Assembly (NCBI RefSeq): GCF_017991995.1
Contig: NZ_JAGOPN010000003.1
Span: forward strand, 124,001-188,000
Direction of reading: 5' to 3'
DNA length: 64,000 bases
Source of the DNA: Pseudacidovorax sp.
GTDB lineage: Bacteria > Pseudomonadota > Gammaproteobacteria > Burkholderiales > Burkholderiaceae_C
Shown: positions 54,518 to 63,453 of the stretch, one piece after another
Numbering within the stretch: position 1 is the first letter of the stretch
Layout of the letters: each line of letters starts with the position of its first letter
Translations under genes and position numbers: made by a program
Notes under the pieces: model-generated
Database searches by the model: none
The model's input: the letters and a program-made list of their open reading frames with translations, nothing else
What the model was told of the DNA's origin: nothing

Positions 54518-54578
54518 GGATGCAAACCCCTCGTCGTGTCGTCTCGGTGCGCGCGGTTGGGCCGCGCGTCGGCAGGAA

Positions 54579-57500
54579 TCAGTAGGAATAGGACAGCGTC
54601 ATGAACAGGCCCTTGGCCCGGTCGGCATCGCCGCCCAGGCGGGCGCGGTACTGCAGGCTCAGGTCGGCATGCGAGCGCTGGGCGTTGTAGCGGTCCTCGT
54701 TGAGCCAGTAGCGCAGGTTGACGCCGATGCCGGCGCCGGCGGACCAGCTGCTGCCGTTGCCCGCCAGCGCGAAGCTGCTGGCGCCGGCCAGCGGCACGCC
54801 GCTGACGCGCGCCTGCGTCGAGTACCAGTCGGCCGCCAGCGTGACGTGCGGGAACACCACCAGCCGGTCGCTGTACGAGGTCAGGAAGCTGCGGCCCACG
54901 CGCACTTCACCGGCCGCGAAGCCCTGGCCGCGGCGCAGGCGCCCGTTGCCGGTGGCGAGCGTGTTGCCCGAGGCATCGCGCTCGGTGTAGTCCACGCCAT
55001 GGTCCAGCAGCGTGTAGCCGGCCTGCACGTAGCCTTCCATCGTGTACCAGCTGGGCTTGTCCAGCCGCAGCGCGGTGCCCTCGTAGAAGCCGTAGAGCAT
55101 GTAGGCCTGCCACCCGCCCGAGGCCTTGCCGCCCTGGTAGTCGATGGTGGCGGCCTGGCTGTTGAGTGCGCAGCGCACCGAGGCCGGCCCGGCGTTGATG
55201 GCGCCCGAGCGCGTGGCCGTGCCCAGCAGGAACTGACGCTCGATGCCGAAGGTGAGGTTGGTGCCCGCATCGGGCGTGAAGCGCGCGCCGATGGCGCCCG
55301 TGGTCGACGGCCAGCCCGAGGCGCTGTTGAAGGTGCCCTGGCTCACGGTGGTCGTGCCGCCGCAGGGGTTGTCCACCACCTGCGCGCCGGTCACCGTGTT
55401 GCCGCTGTGCAGCGTGTTGGACAGCCGGCCGTAGACCTCGAAGGTGCGGTTGCTGCTGTTGAGGAACTCCGGCGGGCGCCAGTAGGCCTCCACGGTGCTG
55501 AAGGTGGAATTGCCCGGCACCGAGATCGGCTGGCCGGCCAGCGCGTTCGAGGGCGAGCGCGCGCCGCGGTAGCCCACCGAGGCGTTGACGCCCCATTCGC
55601 GCGAGAAGTTGGCGACGGCGCTGCGGGTGTCGAAGCGCTGCTGCCTGTCGAGCGTGAGCTTGCCCGCGTCGGCATCGTCGATGGCCTGCCGCAGCATGGC
55701 GGCGGCGGCGGGGCGGTTGCCGACGGCGGCGGTGGCATAGGCCTCGTCCAGCACGTTGGTCTCGGGCGCCTCGCCGGTGCTGCGCGCCGCCACGAAGTCC
55801 TGCAGCGACAGGTCGTACTGCTTGCGCGCGCCATAGAGGTAGGCGCGCTGGCGCAGCAGGCCGGCGTCGGTGGGCTTGGCCGCCAGGGCGGTGTTCAGGC
55901 GGTCCATGGCCTCCTGCTGCTCCTGCGCATTGCCGGAGGCCAGCGTGGTGGTCAGCAGGTTCTGGTTGGCCTCGCTGTCGGGCTGCTCGGCCACGGCGCG
56001 GCGGGCCAGGGCGATGGCCTTGGGGTATTCCTGCCGGCCATAGGCCGCATAGGCACGGCTGGCGGGGCTGTCGGTGCCCGGGTCGTCCCAGGGCGCCAGT
56101 TCGCAGACGGTGCCGTAGGGCGTGTCGCGGCACAGCTGCAGCGGCGCATGGGTCTCCAGGCTGTTGTCGGCGTCGGTGCCCCAGCCGGCGAAGCGGCTTG
56201 CACGCTTGAGCCTTGCCTGCGCCTGGGCATCGTCCGCCGGCAGCGGGGCCAGCAGCGCCTTGGCGCGATCGGGCTGGTCGGCGGCCAGCGCCAGGTCGGC
56301 GCCGATCAGCCGGGCATTGCGGCGCTGGTCGTCGGTGATCCAGTCCAGCGCCAGCACCTCGTCGATGTCCTGCTGCGCGGCGGCGGTCTCGCCCAGCGAC
56401 TGGCGCAGGTAGGCGCGCAGCAGCTGCACGCCGGTGTTCTCGTCGTCGGCCGACAGGGCTTCGGTGGCGGCCTTCTCGGCTGCGGCGTCGTCGCGCATGG
56501 CCTGCAGCACACCGATGAGCAGCATGCGGTGGCTGGCCACGTCGGGCGCGATGCGCACCGCATCGCGGGCCTCGGCCAGCGCCTCGCGGTTGCGGCCCTT
56601 GTTGAGGGCGGCGTAGGCGGCCTGGGCGTGCAGGTTGGCGATCTGCTGCCGCGCCAGTCGCATGCGGGCCATGATCGCGTCCTTGTTGGGCGCGCCCAGG
56701 GCCATGGCCACGTTGCCGTACTGCACCACGTCGTCGTAGCGCTGCTGGTTCTCCAGCGCGTTGAGCCACAGCAGGGTCCAGGGCCCTTGGCTGGGATCGA
56801 TGCGCACCGCCTGCTCGGCCAGCTTTGCGGCCTCGGCGTACTTGCCGTCGTTGTAGAGGGTGTAGGCCTCGGTGGCGATGGGAAAGCCGCGGCGATAGGC
56901 CTCGGTGGTGGGGGCGGCGCCGGTGCCGGCGGGCGCCGGACGCAGGTTGACCAGCGCGGCCTGCAGCTCGGGGCTGCCGTGGCCCTGCGCGATGGCCTGC
57001 GCGGCGCTGCGTTCGGCCTCGTCCAGGCGGCCGAGCTTCTGCAGCGTGTAGACGCGCAGCAGCTGCAGGCGCGGCACGTCCGGCCGCAGCTTGAGGGCCG
57101 CGTCGGCGCGCTCCAGGGCCAGGGCATAGCGGCCCTGGTTGTAGGCGCGGTAGCCCTGCGCGGCCAGGCGCCAGGCGGTGCCGCGCAGGCGGTTGCCGCC
57201 GCGGCTCGCGCGGCCGGCGCGGGGCCCGGGCGCACGCGCGGCGGGGGCCGCGCGGCGCTCGCCGGGCCGCACGAACTGCGCGGGCGCGTCGGGCGAGGGC
57301 GACTCCTGCAACTGCGCCAGGTCCAGCCGAGTGGGGATCGTCGGCAGGCGGCGGGCGCCGGCGCCCAGCACCACGTCCGGCCCGCCGGGCGGGAAGGGGC
57401 CCTGCGGCGGCGCCGGCGGCGGCGCACCGCCGATCTGCATGAGCGGGTCGGCGTCGGCGGAAGAGGGCAGGCCCCGCGGCTCGATGCGGGCCATGCGCAC

Positions 57501-57782
57501 CATGGCCAGGCTGTCGCCCGACAGGCGCCGGCGCCAGCCGGGCAGTTCGGCCATCTGCAGGGCGTCCTGCGGTGTCTCGGGCACGGGCGTGGGCGCCGGC
57601 TGTCCGCCGGCCGTGGCCGTCTCGGGCAGCGCCAAACGGTAGGCGACACGCAGCTGGACGCCGGTGTCCTGCCCGGCGGGTGCCTCGGCGGCGAGGGGCG
57701 CGACCGAGGCCAGGGCCGGCATCACCGGCCAGGCCGCGGCCAGGGCCATCGCCAGCGTGGCTTTGCGGTGCAGCGGTTTCAT
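54579..57782 (-). CDS. nfrA: NfrA-like TPR and outer-membrane polysaccharide secretin
   Basis: 1067 residues, close to E. coli NfrA (about 990). A signal peptide ends near PALAS. Residues 75-200 are Pro/Ala/Arg-rich and probably disordered. Then come multiple TPR-like helical repeats (YRAYNQGRYALALERADAAL, YTLYNDGKYAEAAKLAEQAV, AYAALNKGRNREALAEARDAV), with a C-terminal beta-rich barrel from about 790 ending in the aromatic GLFMTLSYSY. NfrA is the phage N4 outer-membrane receptor and the exporter of the N4 glycan. It overlaps the glycosyltransferase gene by 4 nt. Confidence 0.85.
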   Translation of the reverse strand: MKPLHRKATLAMALAAAWPVMPALASVAPLAAEAPAGQDTGVQLRVAYRLALPETATAGGQPAPTPVPETPQDALQMAELPGWRRRLSGDSLAMVRMARIEPRGLPSSADADPLMQIGGAPPPAPPQGPFPPGGPDVVLGAGARRLPTIPTRLDLAQLQESPSPDAPAQFVRPGERRAAPAARAPGPRAGRASRGGNRLRGTAWRLAAQGYRAYNQGRYALALERADAALKLRPDVPRLQLLRVYTLQKLGRLDEAERSAAQAIAQGHGSPELQAALVNLRPAPAGTGAAPTTEAYRRGFPIATEAYTLYNDGKYAEAAKLAEQAVRIDPSQGPWTLLWLNALENQQRYDDVVQYGNVAMALGAPNKDAIMARMRLARQQIANLHAQAAYAALNKGRNREALAEARDAVRIAPDVASHRMLLIGVLQAMRDDAAAEKAATEALSADDENTGVQLLRAYLRQSLGETAAAQQDIDEVLALDWITDDQRRNARLIGADLALAADQPDRAKALLAPLPADDAQAQARLKRASRFAGWGTDADNSLETHAPLQLCRDTPYGTVCELAPWDDPGTDSPASRAYAAYGRQEYPKAIALARRAVAEQPDSEANQNLLTTTLASGNAQEQQEAMDRLNTALAAKPTDAGLLRQRAYLYGARKQYDLSLQDFVAARSTGEAPETNVLDEAYATAAVGNRPAAAAMLRQAIDDADAGKLTLDRQQRFDTRSAVANFSREWGVNASVGYRGARSPSNALAGQPISVPGNSTFSTVEAYWRPPEFLNSSNRTFEVYGRLSNTLHSGNTVTGAQVVDNPCGGTTTVSQGTFNSASGWPSTTGAIGARFTPDAGTNLTFGIERQFLLGTATRSGAINAGPASVRCALNSQAATIDYQGGKASGGWQAYMLYGFYEGTALRLDKPSWYTMEGYVQAGYTLLDHGVDYTERDASGNTLATGNGRLRRGQGFAAGEVRVGRSFLTSYSDRLVVFPHVTLAADWYSTQARVSGVPLAGASSFALAGNGSSWSAGAGIGVNLRYWLNEDRYNAQRSHADLSLQYRARLGGDADRAKGLFMTLSYSY

Positions 57783-59476
57783 GCGGGAGCCTGTTGTTGG
57801 GTGTGGGTTTCGAGGCCGACGAACTGCGAGTCGTTCTCCTGGAAGGCGATGGCCTCGTCGAGGGTGGCGTCGTCCAGCCAGCCGTTGTCCACCAGGATGG
57901 CGCCCAGCGGCCGGCGCGACTGCGCCTGCTGGCGCAGCGCGGCCTCCAGGTGCTCGGGGTCGATGGCCCGCCATGACAGCAGCAGCTCGCCCAGGCGCTG
58001 GCGCGTCTGCACCAGGTGGTCGTCGGAGGGGAAGTCGTGCATGGTCTTGTCCCACACCAGCCGCGTGCCGAAGAGCTTGTGCGACAGGAACAGGCGCCAG
58101 GCCCGGGCCGCGGCGGCGGCATTGATGAAGTTGCCCACCACCATTCGCGGCACCGACAGCAGGCCGTGCTCCCAGCCGTACATGCGGGTCACGAACCAGG
58201 CGCGCTGCAGCACGCGCCAGACCAGCAGCACGCCGTTGATGGCCATCACCGTCACCACCCAGCTGCCCGGATGCAGCAGCGGCGGGTAGTGCACGGTGAA
58301 CCAGCCGAACTGGTAGGCCAGGAAGAACAGCATGAAGTTCAGCACCAGCAGGTAGCCCAGCATGGCGACGAAGGAGGTCACCAGGCCCTTGCGGTCACGG
58401 TAGAGCAGGTACTTGGCCGCGAGCGAGCCGCGCCAGCCCACCTGCTCCCAGCCCTGGAAGCCGATGCCCAGCGTCCAGCGGGCCTTCTGCCGGTAGGCGG
58501 TGCGGAAGGTGTCGGGGAAGAACTCCCGCACGCCCAGCGGCATGCGCAGGGCATGCACCTTCTCGCGCCCCAGGCCGAACCACGAGCTGCGCCGCGTCAC
58601 GTAGTCCACCTCGAAGCGGCCGAAGATCTGCTTCATGCCGAGCTGGCCCAGGCGGTTGCCGATGTCGTAGTCCTCGGTCAGGCTGTCCACGTTGAAGGGC
58701 TGGTTCTGCGTGGCCTCGGCCAGGGTGTGCAGGGCGCGCAGCGAGAAGCAGGTGCCCACGCCGGCCGACGGCACGGTGCCCGCCAGGCTCTCGCGCACCA
58801 CCAGGTCCTTGCTGTGCCATTCGGCGAACTCGTCCATGTAGGTGCCGGCCACCAGTTCGAACCAGTGGCGCTCCAGCGAGGTCACCGGCAGCTGGATGAA
58901 GTCCATCCGCGGCAGCAGGTAGTTGTAGTACTTGAGCTCCAGCGGGTGGAGCACGTCCTCGCTGTCGTGCAGCACCACGCCCGCGAAGCGCTGGCCGGTG
59001 GACTTCTCGTACTTGAACACGGCCTGCACGACCCAGTTGAGGCAGTCGGCCTTGCAGGTGGGGCCGTCGTGCGGCACCTCCACGCGCACCAGGTGGCGGT
59101 AGCGCCGGCGCATGCGCTCCACCTCCTCGATGGTGCGCGCGTCGTTGCGGTAGGTGCCCACGAAGATCGCGTAGTCGCGGTACTCCAGCGTGGAGACCAT
59201 GTTGGCCAGCATGGGCGCGATCACGTCGTACTCGTGCCACGCCGGGATCATGATGGCCATGGGCTGCTCTGCGCGTTCGCGCAGCTGCGCCACCGACAGC
59301 GGCGCATAGCGCCGCCGCACGGTGAGCGCGCGCCAGGCCTCGCGCACCCAGTACCAGAGGTCGATGAACAGGTCGTCCAGCCCCGAGATCAGCACCAGCA
59401 CCGCCACGGTCGCCGTCAGCACCTCCAGCAGGTGGTAGTAGTCGGCCGCCAGGTACGGCCAGTAGAGCGAGTCCAT
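57779..59476 (-). CDS. nfrB: NfrB-like processive glycosyltransferase with C-terminal MshEN domain
   Basis: 565 residues. Two N-terminal helices (MDSLYWPYLA through LVLISGLDDLFIDLWYWV) lead into a GT2 domain with LHDSEDV (170-174), SLTEDYDIG (TED 267-269) and RQKARWTLG (QxxRW 330-334), the processive synthase signature. Further helices follow. The C-terminal region, from about 490, has RLGELLLSWRAIDPEHLEAALRQQ-type and PLGAILVDNGWLDDATLDEA repeats, the two halves of one MshEN domain, a c-di-GMP receptor module. E. coli NfrB has a longer tail with more repeats. The start at 59476 matches E. coli NfrB; an upstream ATG at 59536 is possible. Confidence 0.9.
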   Translation of the reverse strand: MDSLYWPYLAADYYHLLEVLTATVAVLVLISGLDDLFIDLWYWVREAWRALTVRRRYAPLSVAQLRERAEQPMAIMIPAWHEYDVIAPMLANMVSTLEYRDYAIFVGTYRNDARTIEEVERMRRRYRHLVRVEVPHDGPTCKADCLNWVVQAVFKYEKSTGQRFAGVVLHDSEDVLHPLELKYYNYLLPRMDFIQLPVTSLERHWFELVAGTYMDEFAEWHSKDLVVRESLAGTVPSAGVGTCFSLRALHTLAEATQNQPFNVDSLTEDYDIGNRLGQLGMKQIFGRFEVDYVTRRSSWFGLGREKVHALRMPLGVREFFPDTFRTAYRQKARWTLGIGFQGWEQVGWRGSLAAKYLLYRDRKGLVTSFVAMLGYLLVLNFMLFFLAYQFGWFTVHYPPLLHPGSWVVTVMAINGVLLVWRVLQRAWFVTRMYGWEHGLLSVPRMVVGNFINAAAAARAWRLFLSHKLFGTRLVWDKTMHDFPSDDHLVQTRQRLGELLLSWRAIDPEHLEAALRQQAQSRRPLGAILVDNGWLDDATLDEAIAFQENDSQFVGLETHTQQQAPA

Positions 59477-59625
59477 GCGGGAAAAGAGCCTCAGCGCCGC
59501 ATGCCGGCCGATGGCGGCGCCATCCTCTGCCGGCATCGGCAGGACCGGGCACTTGCGCGAAACAAGAGGCCGCGGAGCAGGCCACGCGCGTGCACCCGCG
59601 GAACTGGCTTTGCCAGGCCGCCGGG

Positions 59626-59673
59626 TGCGCCCCCTTCAGGGGGGGGGCGTAGCGCGCAGCGCGCAGCCTGGGG
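59626..59673. repeat. GC hairpin repeat between bcsB-like and nfrB
   Basis: GCGCCCCCTTC followed by a run of nine G and GCGTAGCGCGCAGCGCGCAGCC, then TGGGGG. This resembles a short intergenic palindromic repeat I associate with Comamonadaceae genomes. It lies right after the BcsB-like stop and breaks an otherwise overlapping operon. A hairpin there may stabilise or attenuate the transcript. The rest of the 138-bp gap shows no gene. Confidence 0.45.
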
Positions 59674-59674
59674 G

Positions 59675-61870
59675 TCACTTGTTCCGGTCATGGCGACGCT
59701 TCAGGCGATGGGCGATCACGAAGAGCAGCAGCAGTGCCAGCAGCGCGAAGGCGATCACCGGCACGCCCCACGACAGGTGGCGGCGCCATTCGGCCAGGAA
59801 GCCGGAGCCTTCGGGCGCGGCGTCGCTGTTGGCCGCGGCGCTGCCATCGGACCAGGCCACCGGGCCTTCATCGCCCAGCACGGCCAGGTCGCCACGGTTG
59901 AGCACGAAGGGCTTGCCCAGCGCCGGCTGCGTGCCCAGCACCTGGTAGACGAGGCCGTACTGGCCGTGGCTGCTGGCCACCTCGATGGCGCTGGCCTGGG
60001 CCAGCCCACCGACGTCCAGCCAGGGCGACTGCTTGCCGTTGATGCGCAGGTGGCCGTCCTTGACGGACACGCGGGCGTTGGCACCGTCGACCGGCACCTG
60101 CAGCGCCAGGAAGGGGCGGGCGGGGCTGAAGGCACCCTGGCCCTGCACCACCAGCTCGGCCCGCACGGGGCTCACGCCCGATGCGGCGGCGATGCGCACC
60201 AGTCGCGGCAGCGTGGCGATGGCGTCGGCCAGGTAAGACTCGGGCACGGCCACCTGCGGGTGGTAGGCCATCAGCGGCAGCAGGCCGACGAAGGTGCCGT
60301 CGGGCGCGGCGTCGCCCGTGCGCAGGGCGGTGGTGCGCAGCACCTGCACGGGGTAGGCCTGGGGCGCCTCGTTGCAGCCGTCGTAGTAGGGCTGGCGCTG
60401 GATGGCCACGCGCAGCACGTTGTTCAGGCCCAGCACGTAGCTGGGCACGCGGGCGTCGATGCGCTCGGGATGGCCGTCGGCGTTGAGCTGGCGGGCGCCG
60501 AGGAGGGTGTCGTTCCAGTACACCGTGGCCACCGGGCGCGAGCGGCCCGCGCTGGGCGAGACGGCCAGGTCGACGCCGATGTCGGTGGGCAGGCGGCCGT
60601 CGGCCGACAGCGCGGCCAGCGGCATGGTGACTGTCCAGTCGCCCTTGGCGAGCACGTCGAAGTTGGGGTTGGTGCCGCCCCATTGCGTCGGATGGATGAC
60701 CGTGCGGCTGCCGGCCTCGGCCTGGTCGGCCTTGTCGATCACGGCATTGCGGCCGATGAGCACGTTGCGCCAGGCGTCGGCGAAGGCACCGGCGGCCTGC
60801 GCGCCGGCATCTTCGGCCAGCACGATCACGGGCCGCGCACCCAGCGTGGCCAGGCGCACCATGTGCGAGGGCATGCCGTCGGCGGCCAGGGCGGTCTGCC
60901 GGCCGCGCCAGTCCGACAGCGCGCGGGCGGCGTCGGCATCGGCATTGAGTTGCGTGGCCAGCGCGTCGAGCGCGGCATTCATCTGCTGGCGCAGGGTGGC
61001 GTCCATGACGAGCAGGTCGCCCGTGGCGGCACCGGAGCCCAGCACCATCAGCGCGCCCACCTCGGCGGCATCGCGGATCTGGTGGCGGGCGTCGCCGGCG
61101 GCCAGGCCCGAGAAGGCGGGCAGGCCGGCCAGCGCGGGCGGGATCTGCCAGCCCTGGGTGTCGACGCTGTCGCCCACCGCGGGGAAGCTGCGCACGTTGA
61201 TCTGGCGGCCGGCCTGTTCCATGGCCAGGCCGATGCGCCAGGCGCTGTCGTAGGCGCCCTTGGACAGGCGCTTGCCGGCCACGATCATCGTCGGCCTGGC
61301 GGGCAGCGCCACCCAGGCGTCGGCCAGGTTGGTCAGGGCGCCGCTGGTGAAGCGGTAGGTGAAGCGGGTGTCGGGCTCGACGGCCAGCACGTTGCCCGAG
61401 GGACGCTCATAGGCGCAGATGCGCTCGGGCGAGTTGTTGATCCAGCTGACGCCCAGGCGCAGGAAGCCGTCGACGATGGTGCGGGTGTCCACCTTCAGCA
61501 CCTGGCTGGCGTCGCCCTCGGCCGTGTCCACCCGGGTGGCATAGCTGGGCCGGCCGTTGACGGCCAGCGTCATCGAGGTGCGGGCCTCCTCGGGCTTGTA
61601 GTAGCGGCCGCGGAAGTCGATGCCCGCATCGGCAATGGCCACGTTGCGCGGCACCGGCAGGTAGAACTCCTGCTTGGCGTCGAAGCCGGTGAGCAGCACG
61701 GTGCGGGTGATCCCCAGGTCGGCCAGCGTGAAGCTGCGCGTGACCCAGGTCTCGCCCTGCAGTCGCTGCAGGGCGTCGCCCGCAGGACTGGCCAGGGCGG
61801 CGACGGGGGCCAGCAGGCCGATCCCGAGGACCAGTGGAAGAGGATGAAGCAGGCGGTGGGGCAGTCTCAT
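59675..61870 (-). CDS. BcsB-like periplasmic polysaccharide synthase subunit
   Basis: 731 residues. A signal peptide (PLPLVLGIGLLAPVAALAS) is followed by repeated carbohydrate-binding-like and flavodoxin-like domains and a C-terminal membrane helix (LSWGVPVIAFALLALLLLFVIAH) with a basic tail. FTLADLGITRTVLLTGFDAKQEFYLPVPRNV and SVSWINNSPERICAYERPSG-type segments match the cellulose synthase regulatory subunit family. No BcsA or other bcs genes accompany it, so it likely escorts the NfrB product instead. The start overlaps the wecB stop by 4 nt. Confidence 0.85.
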   Translation of the reverse strand: MRLPHRLLHPLPLVLGIGLLAPVAALASPAGDALQRLQGETWVTRSFTLADLGITRTVLLTGFDAKQEFYLPVPRNVAIADAGIDFRGRYYKPEEARTSMTLAVNGRPSYATRVDTAEGDASQVLKVDTRTIVDGFLRLGVSWINNSPERICAYERPSGNVLAVEPDTRFTYRFTSGALTNLADAWVALPARPTMIVAGKRLSKGAYDSAWRIGLAMEQAGRQINVRSFPAVGDSVDTQGWQIPPALAGLPAFSGLAAGDARHQIRDAAEVGALMVLGSGAATGDLLVMDATLRQQMNAALDALATQLNADADAARALSDWRGRQTALAADGMPSHMVRLATLGARPVIVLAEDAGAQAAGAFADAWRNVLIGRNAVIDKADQAEAGSRTVIHPTQWGGTNPNFDVLAKGDWTVTMPLAALSADGRLPTDIGVDLAVSPSAGRSRPVATVYWNDTLLGARQLNADGHPERIDARVPSYVLGLNNVLRVAIQRQPYYDGCNEAPQAYPVQVLRTTALRTGDAAPDGTFVGLLPLMAYHPQVAVPESYLADAIATLPRLVRIAAASGVSPVRAELVVQGQGAFSPARPFLALQVPVDGANARVSVKDGHLRINGKQSPWLDVGGLAQASAIEVASSHGQYGLVYQVLGTQPALGKPFVLNRGDLAVLGDEGPVAWSDGSAAANSDAAPEGSGFLAEWRRHLSWGVPVIAFALLALLLLFVIAHRLKRRHDRNK

Positions 61871-63042
61871 GCGAAGTCCAGGCTCGGAACGGAAGCGGGT
61901 TGGAGGGGCGGGGGCGCGAACTCGGCCACGGGGCGGCCGCACAGCGCATCGACGATGCGGCGGCAGGCATGGCCGTCGCCGTAGGGGTTGCCGCGGCGGG
62001 CGATCTCGGCATGGGCGTGCGGGTCGTCCAGCAGGCGCCGGGCGGCGCGCAGGATGCGCTCGGGCGCCGTGCCCACCAGGTGGGCGGTGCCGGCGGCCAC
62101 GGCCTCGGGGCGTTCGGTCACGTCGCGCATCACCAGCACGGGTTTGCCGAGGTGGGGCGCCTCTTCCTGCACGCCGCCGGAGTCGGTCAGGATCAGGTGG
62201 GCGCGGCGCATCAGCCAGATGAAGTCCAGGTAGCCCACCGGCTCGATCAGGTGGACATTGGGCAGGCCGTGCAGCAGCTGCATCACGACGCCGCGCACGT
62301 TGGGATTCATGTGCACCGGATAGACCACCTCGACGTCGTCGCGCAGGGCCAGCTCGCGCAGGGCGGCGCAGATCTGCCGGAAGCCGTCGCCGAAGTTCTC
62401 GCGCCGGTGGCCGGTGACCAGCACCAGCCGGCGGCCGGGCGCGAGCCAGCCGTAGCGGCCGGAGACGGTGGCCGACAGCGCGGGATCGGCGTCCAGCCGG
62501 GCCAGCGCGGCGGCCAGCGCGTCGATGACGGTGTTGCCCGTCACCCAGGCGCGGCCGCCCAGGTTCTCGCGTCGCAGCGCATCGCGCGCGGCGGGCGTGG
62601 GGGCGAACATCCACTCGCTCATCACATCGACGACGCGGCGGTTCATCTCCTCGGGGAAGGGCGCCTTCATGTCGCCGCTGCGCAGGCCTGCCTCCACATG
62701 GCCCACCGGGATGCGCAGGTGGAAGGCGGCCAGGGCGCAGGCGGCGGCGGTGGTGGTGTCGCCATGCACCAGCACGCAGTCGGGGCGCAGTTCGCGCAGC
62801 ACCTCGTCCATGCGCGTCGTGAGGCGGGCGCTGAGTTGGTTGAGCGTCTGGTCCGGCTGCATCACGTCCAGGTCGTGATCGGCCTTCAGGCCGAACAGCC
62901 CCATGGCCTGCGCCAGCATCTCGCGGTGCTGGCCGGTGATGCACAGGGTGCTGCGCAGCTGGGGCTCCGCGGCCAGCGCGGACACCAGGGGCGCCATCTT
63001 GATGGCTTCGGGGCGGGTTCCAAAAATCGAGAGGACGTGCAT
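61867..63042 (-). CDS. wecB: UDP-N-acetylglucosamine 2-epimerase, non-hydrolysing
   Basis: 391 residues, GT-B fold. It converts UDP-GlcNAc to UDP-ManNAc. MHVLSIFGTRPEAIKMAPLV, VLVHGDTTTAAACALAAFH, PVGHVEAGLRSGDM, FPEEMNRR, VTGHRRENFG, DSGGVQEEAPHLGKPVLVMRDVTERPE and the catalytic region are all conserved. As the first gene of the operon, it fixes UDP-ManNAc as the probable precursor for the adjacent glycosyltransferase. No wecC-like dehydrogenase is present, so the sugar probably stays as ManNAc. Confidence 0.96.
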   Translation of the reverse strand: MHVLSIFGTRPEAIKMAPLVSALAAEPQLRSTLCITGQHREMLAQAMGLFGLKADHDLDVMQPDQTLNQLSARLTTRMDEVLRELRPDCVLVHGDTTTAAACALAAFHLRIPVGHVEAGLRSGDMKAPFPEEMNRRVVDVMSEWMFAPTPAARDALRRENLGGRAWVTGNTVIDALAAALARLDADPALSATVSGRYGWLAPGRRLVLVTGHRRENFGDGFRQICAALRELALRDDVEVVYPVHMNPNVRGVVMQLLHGLPNVHLIEPVGYLDFIWLMRRAHLILTDSGGVQEEAPHLGKPVLVMRDVTERPEAVAAGTAHLVGTAPERILRAARRLLDDPHAHAEIARRGNPYGDGHACRRIVDALCGRPVAEFAPPPLQPASVPSLDFA

Positions 63043-63130
63043 CGGAAGGCGGAAAGCGTGCCGCGGCCAGAGCGCCCGGACGGCGGACTCCGCCGCGTCC
63101 CCGGGACTCTTGGCTTCAACGGTACGGACT

Positions 63131-63221
63131 GTTAACTTTAGTTAACTATGGTATCGAGCGTGCCGGACAAGACGCCGAACTGCACGCTGAAAAGGGACTG
63201 AAATGTGAACTATTGTTAACT
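63131..63221. promoter_or_regulatory. Two tandem GTTAACT operator sites upstream of wecB
   Basis: Site 1 is GTTAACT-TTA-GTTAACT (63131-63147). Site 2 is GTGAACT-ATT-GTTAACT (63205-63221). Each has two heptamers 10 bp apart, and the sites start 74 bp apart, about seven helical turns, so a DNA-bending or cooperative regulator is likely. They lie 90-180 bp before wecB. Confidence 0.6.
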
Positions 63222-63302
63222 AACGGCGAGCGTCGCCGGGCTTTCCCAGCGGAGCCTGACTCCGTGCGCCCAGGCCATGTGGCCGATGACCCGGTCCAAT
63301 GC

Positions 63303-63338
63303 AAAAGGTCCCCCTGCCGGTGAAGGCAGGGGGACCTT
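63303..63338 (-). terminator. Rho-independent terminator of the CsbD gene
   Basis: On the minus strand a perfect 14-bp stem, AAGGTCCCCCTGCC with its complement, and a 6-nt loop, followed by TTTTGC. It lies 116 bp after the CsbD stop. Confidence 0.8.
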
Positions 63339-63453
63339 GAAAAGGGGGGCGGCGGGGATCGCCGCCGACCGCGGGGGCCCCGGCGCCCAGCATCTTCGGC
63401 CGCGCCCCGACGGGCGGGCGGAAAACAGGGGCCGGCTCCGCGGCGGTGGACGC

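Larger units (their letters stand above)
63043..63453. other. Intergenic region upstream of wecB
   Basis: About 410 bp without a supported gene. It holds the presumed wecB promoter region, two GTTAACT tandem sites and the terminator of the CsbD gene. I see no convincing sigma-70 promoter for wecB. Confidence 0.6.

Noticed and set aside
59675-61870. Cellulose synthesis operon
   Set aside because: BcsB-like protein is present but BcsA, BcsC, BcsZ and other bcs genes are not. The synthase is NfrB-like and the precursor enzyme is WecB.
54390-61984. Very long plus-strand open frames (about 1300 codons each)
   Set aside because: They are antisense to nfrA, nfrB and the BcsB-like gene, and their composition (Ala/Gly/His/Gln-rich) is that of reverse-complement shadows.
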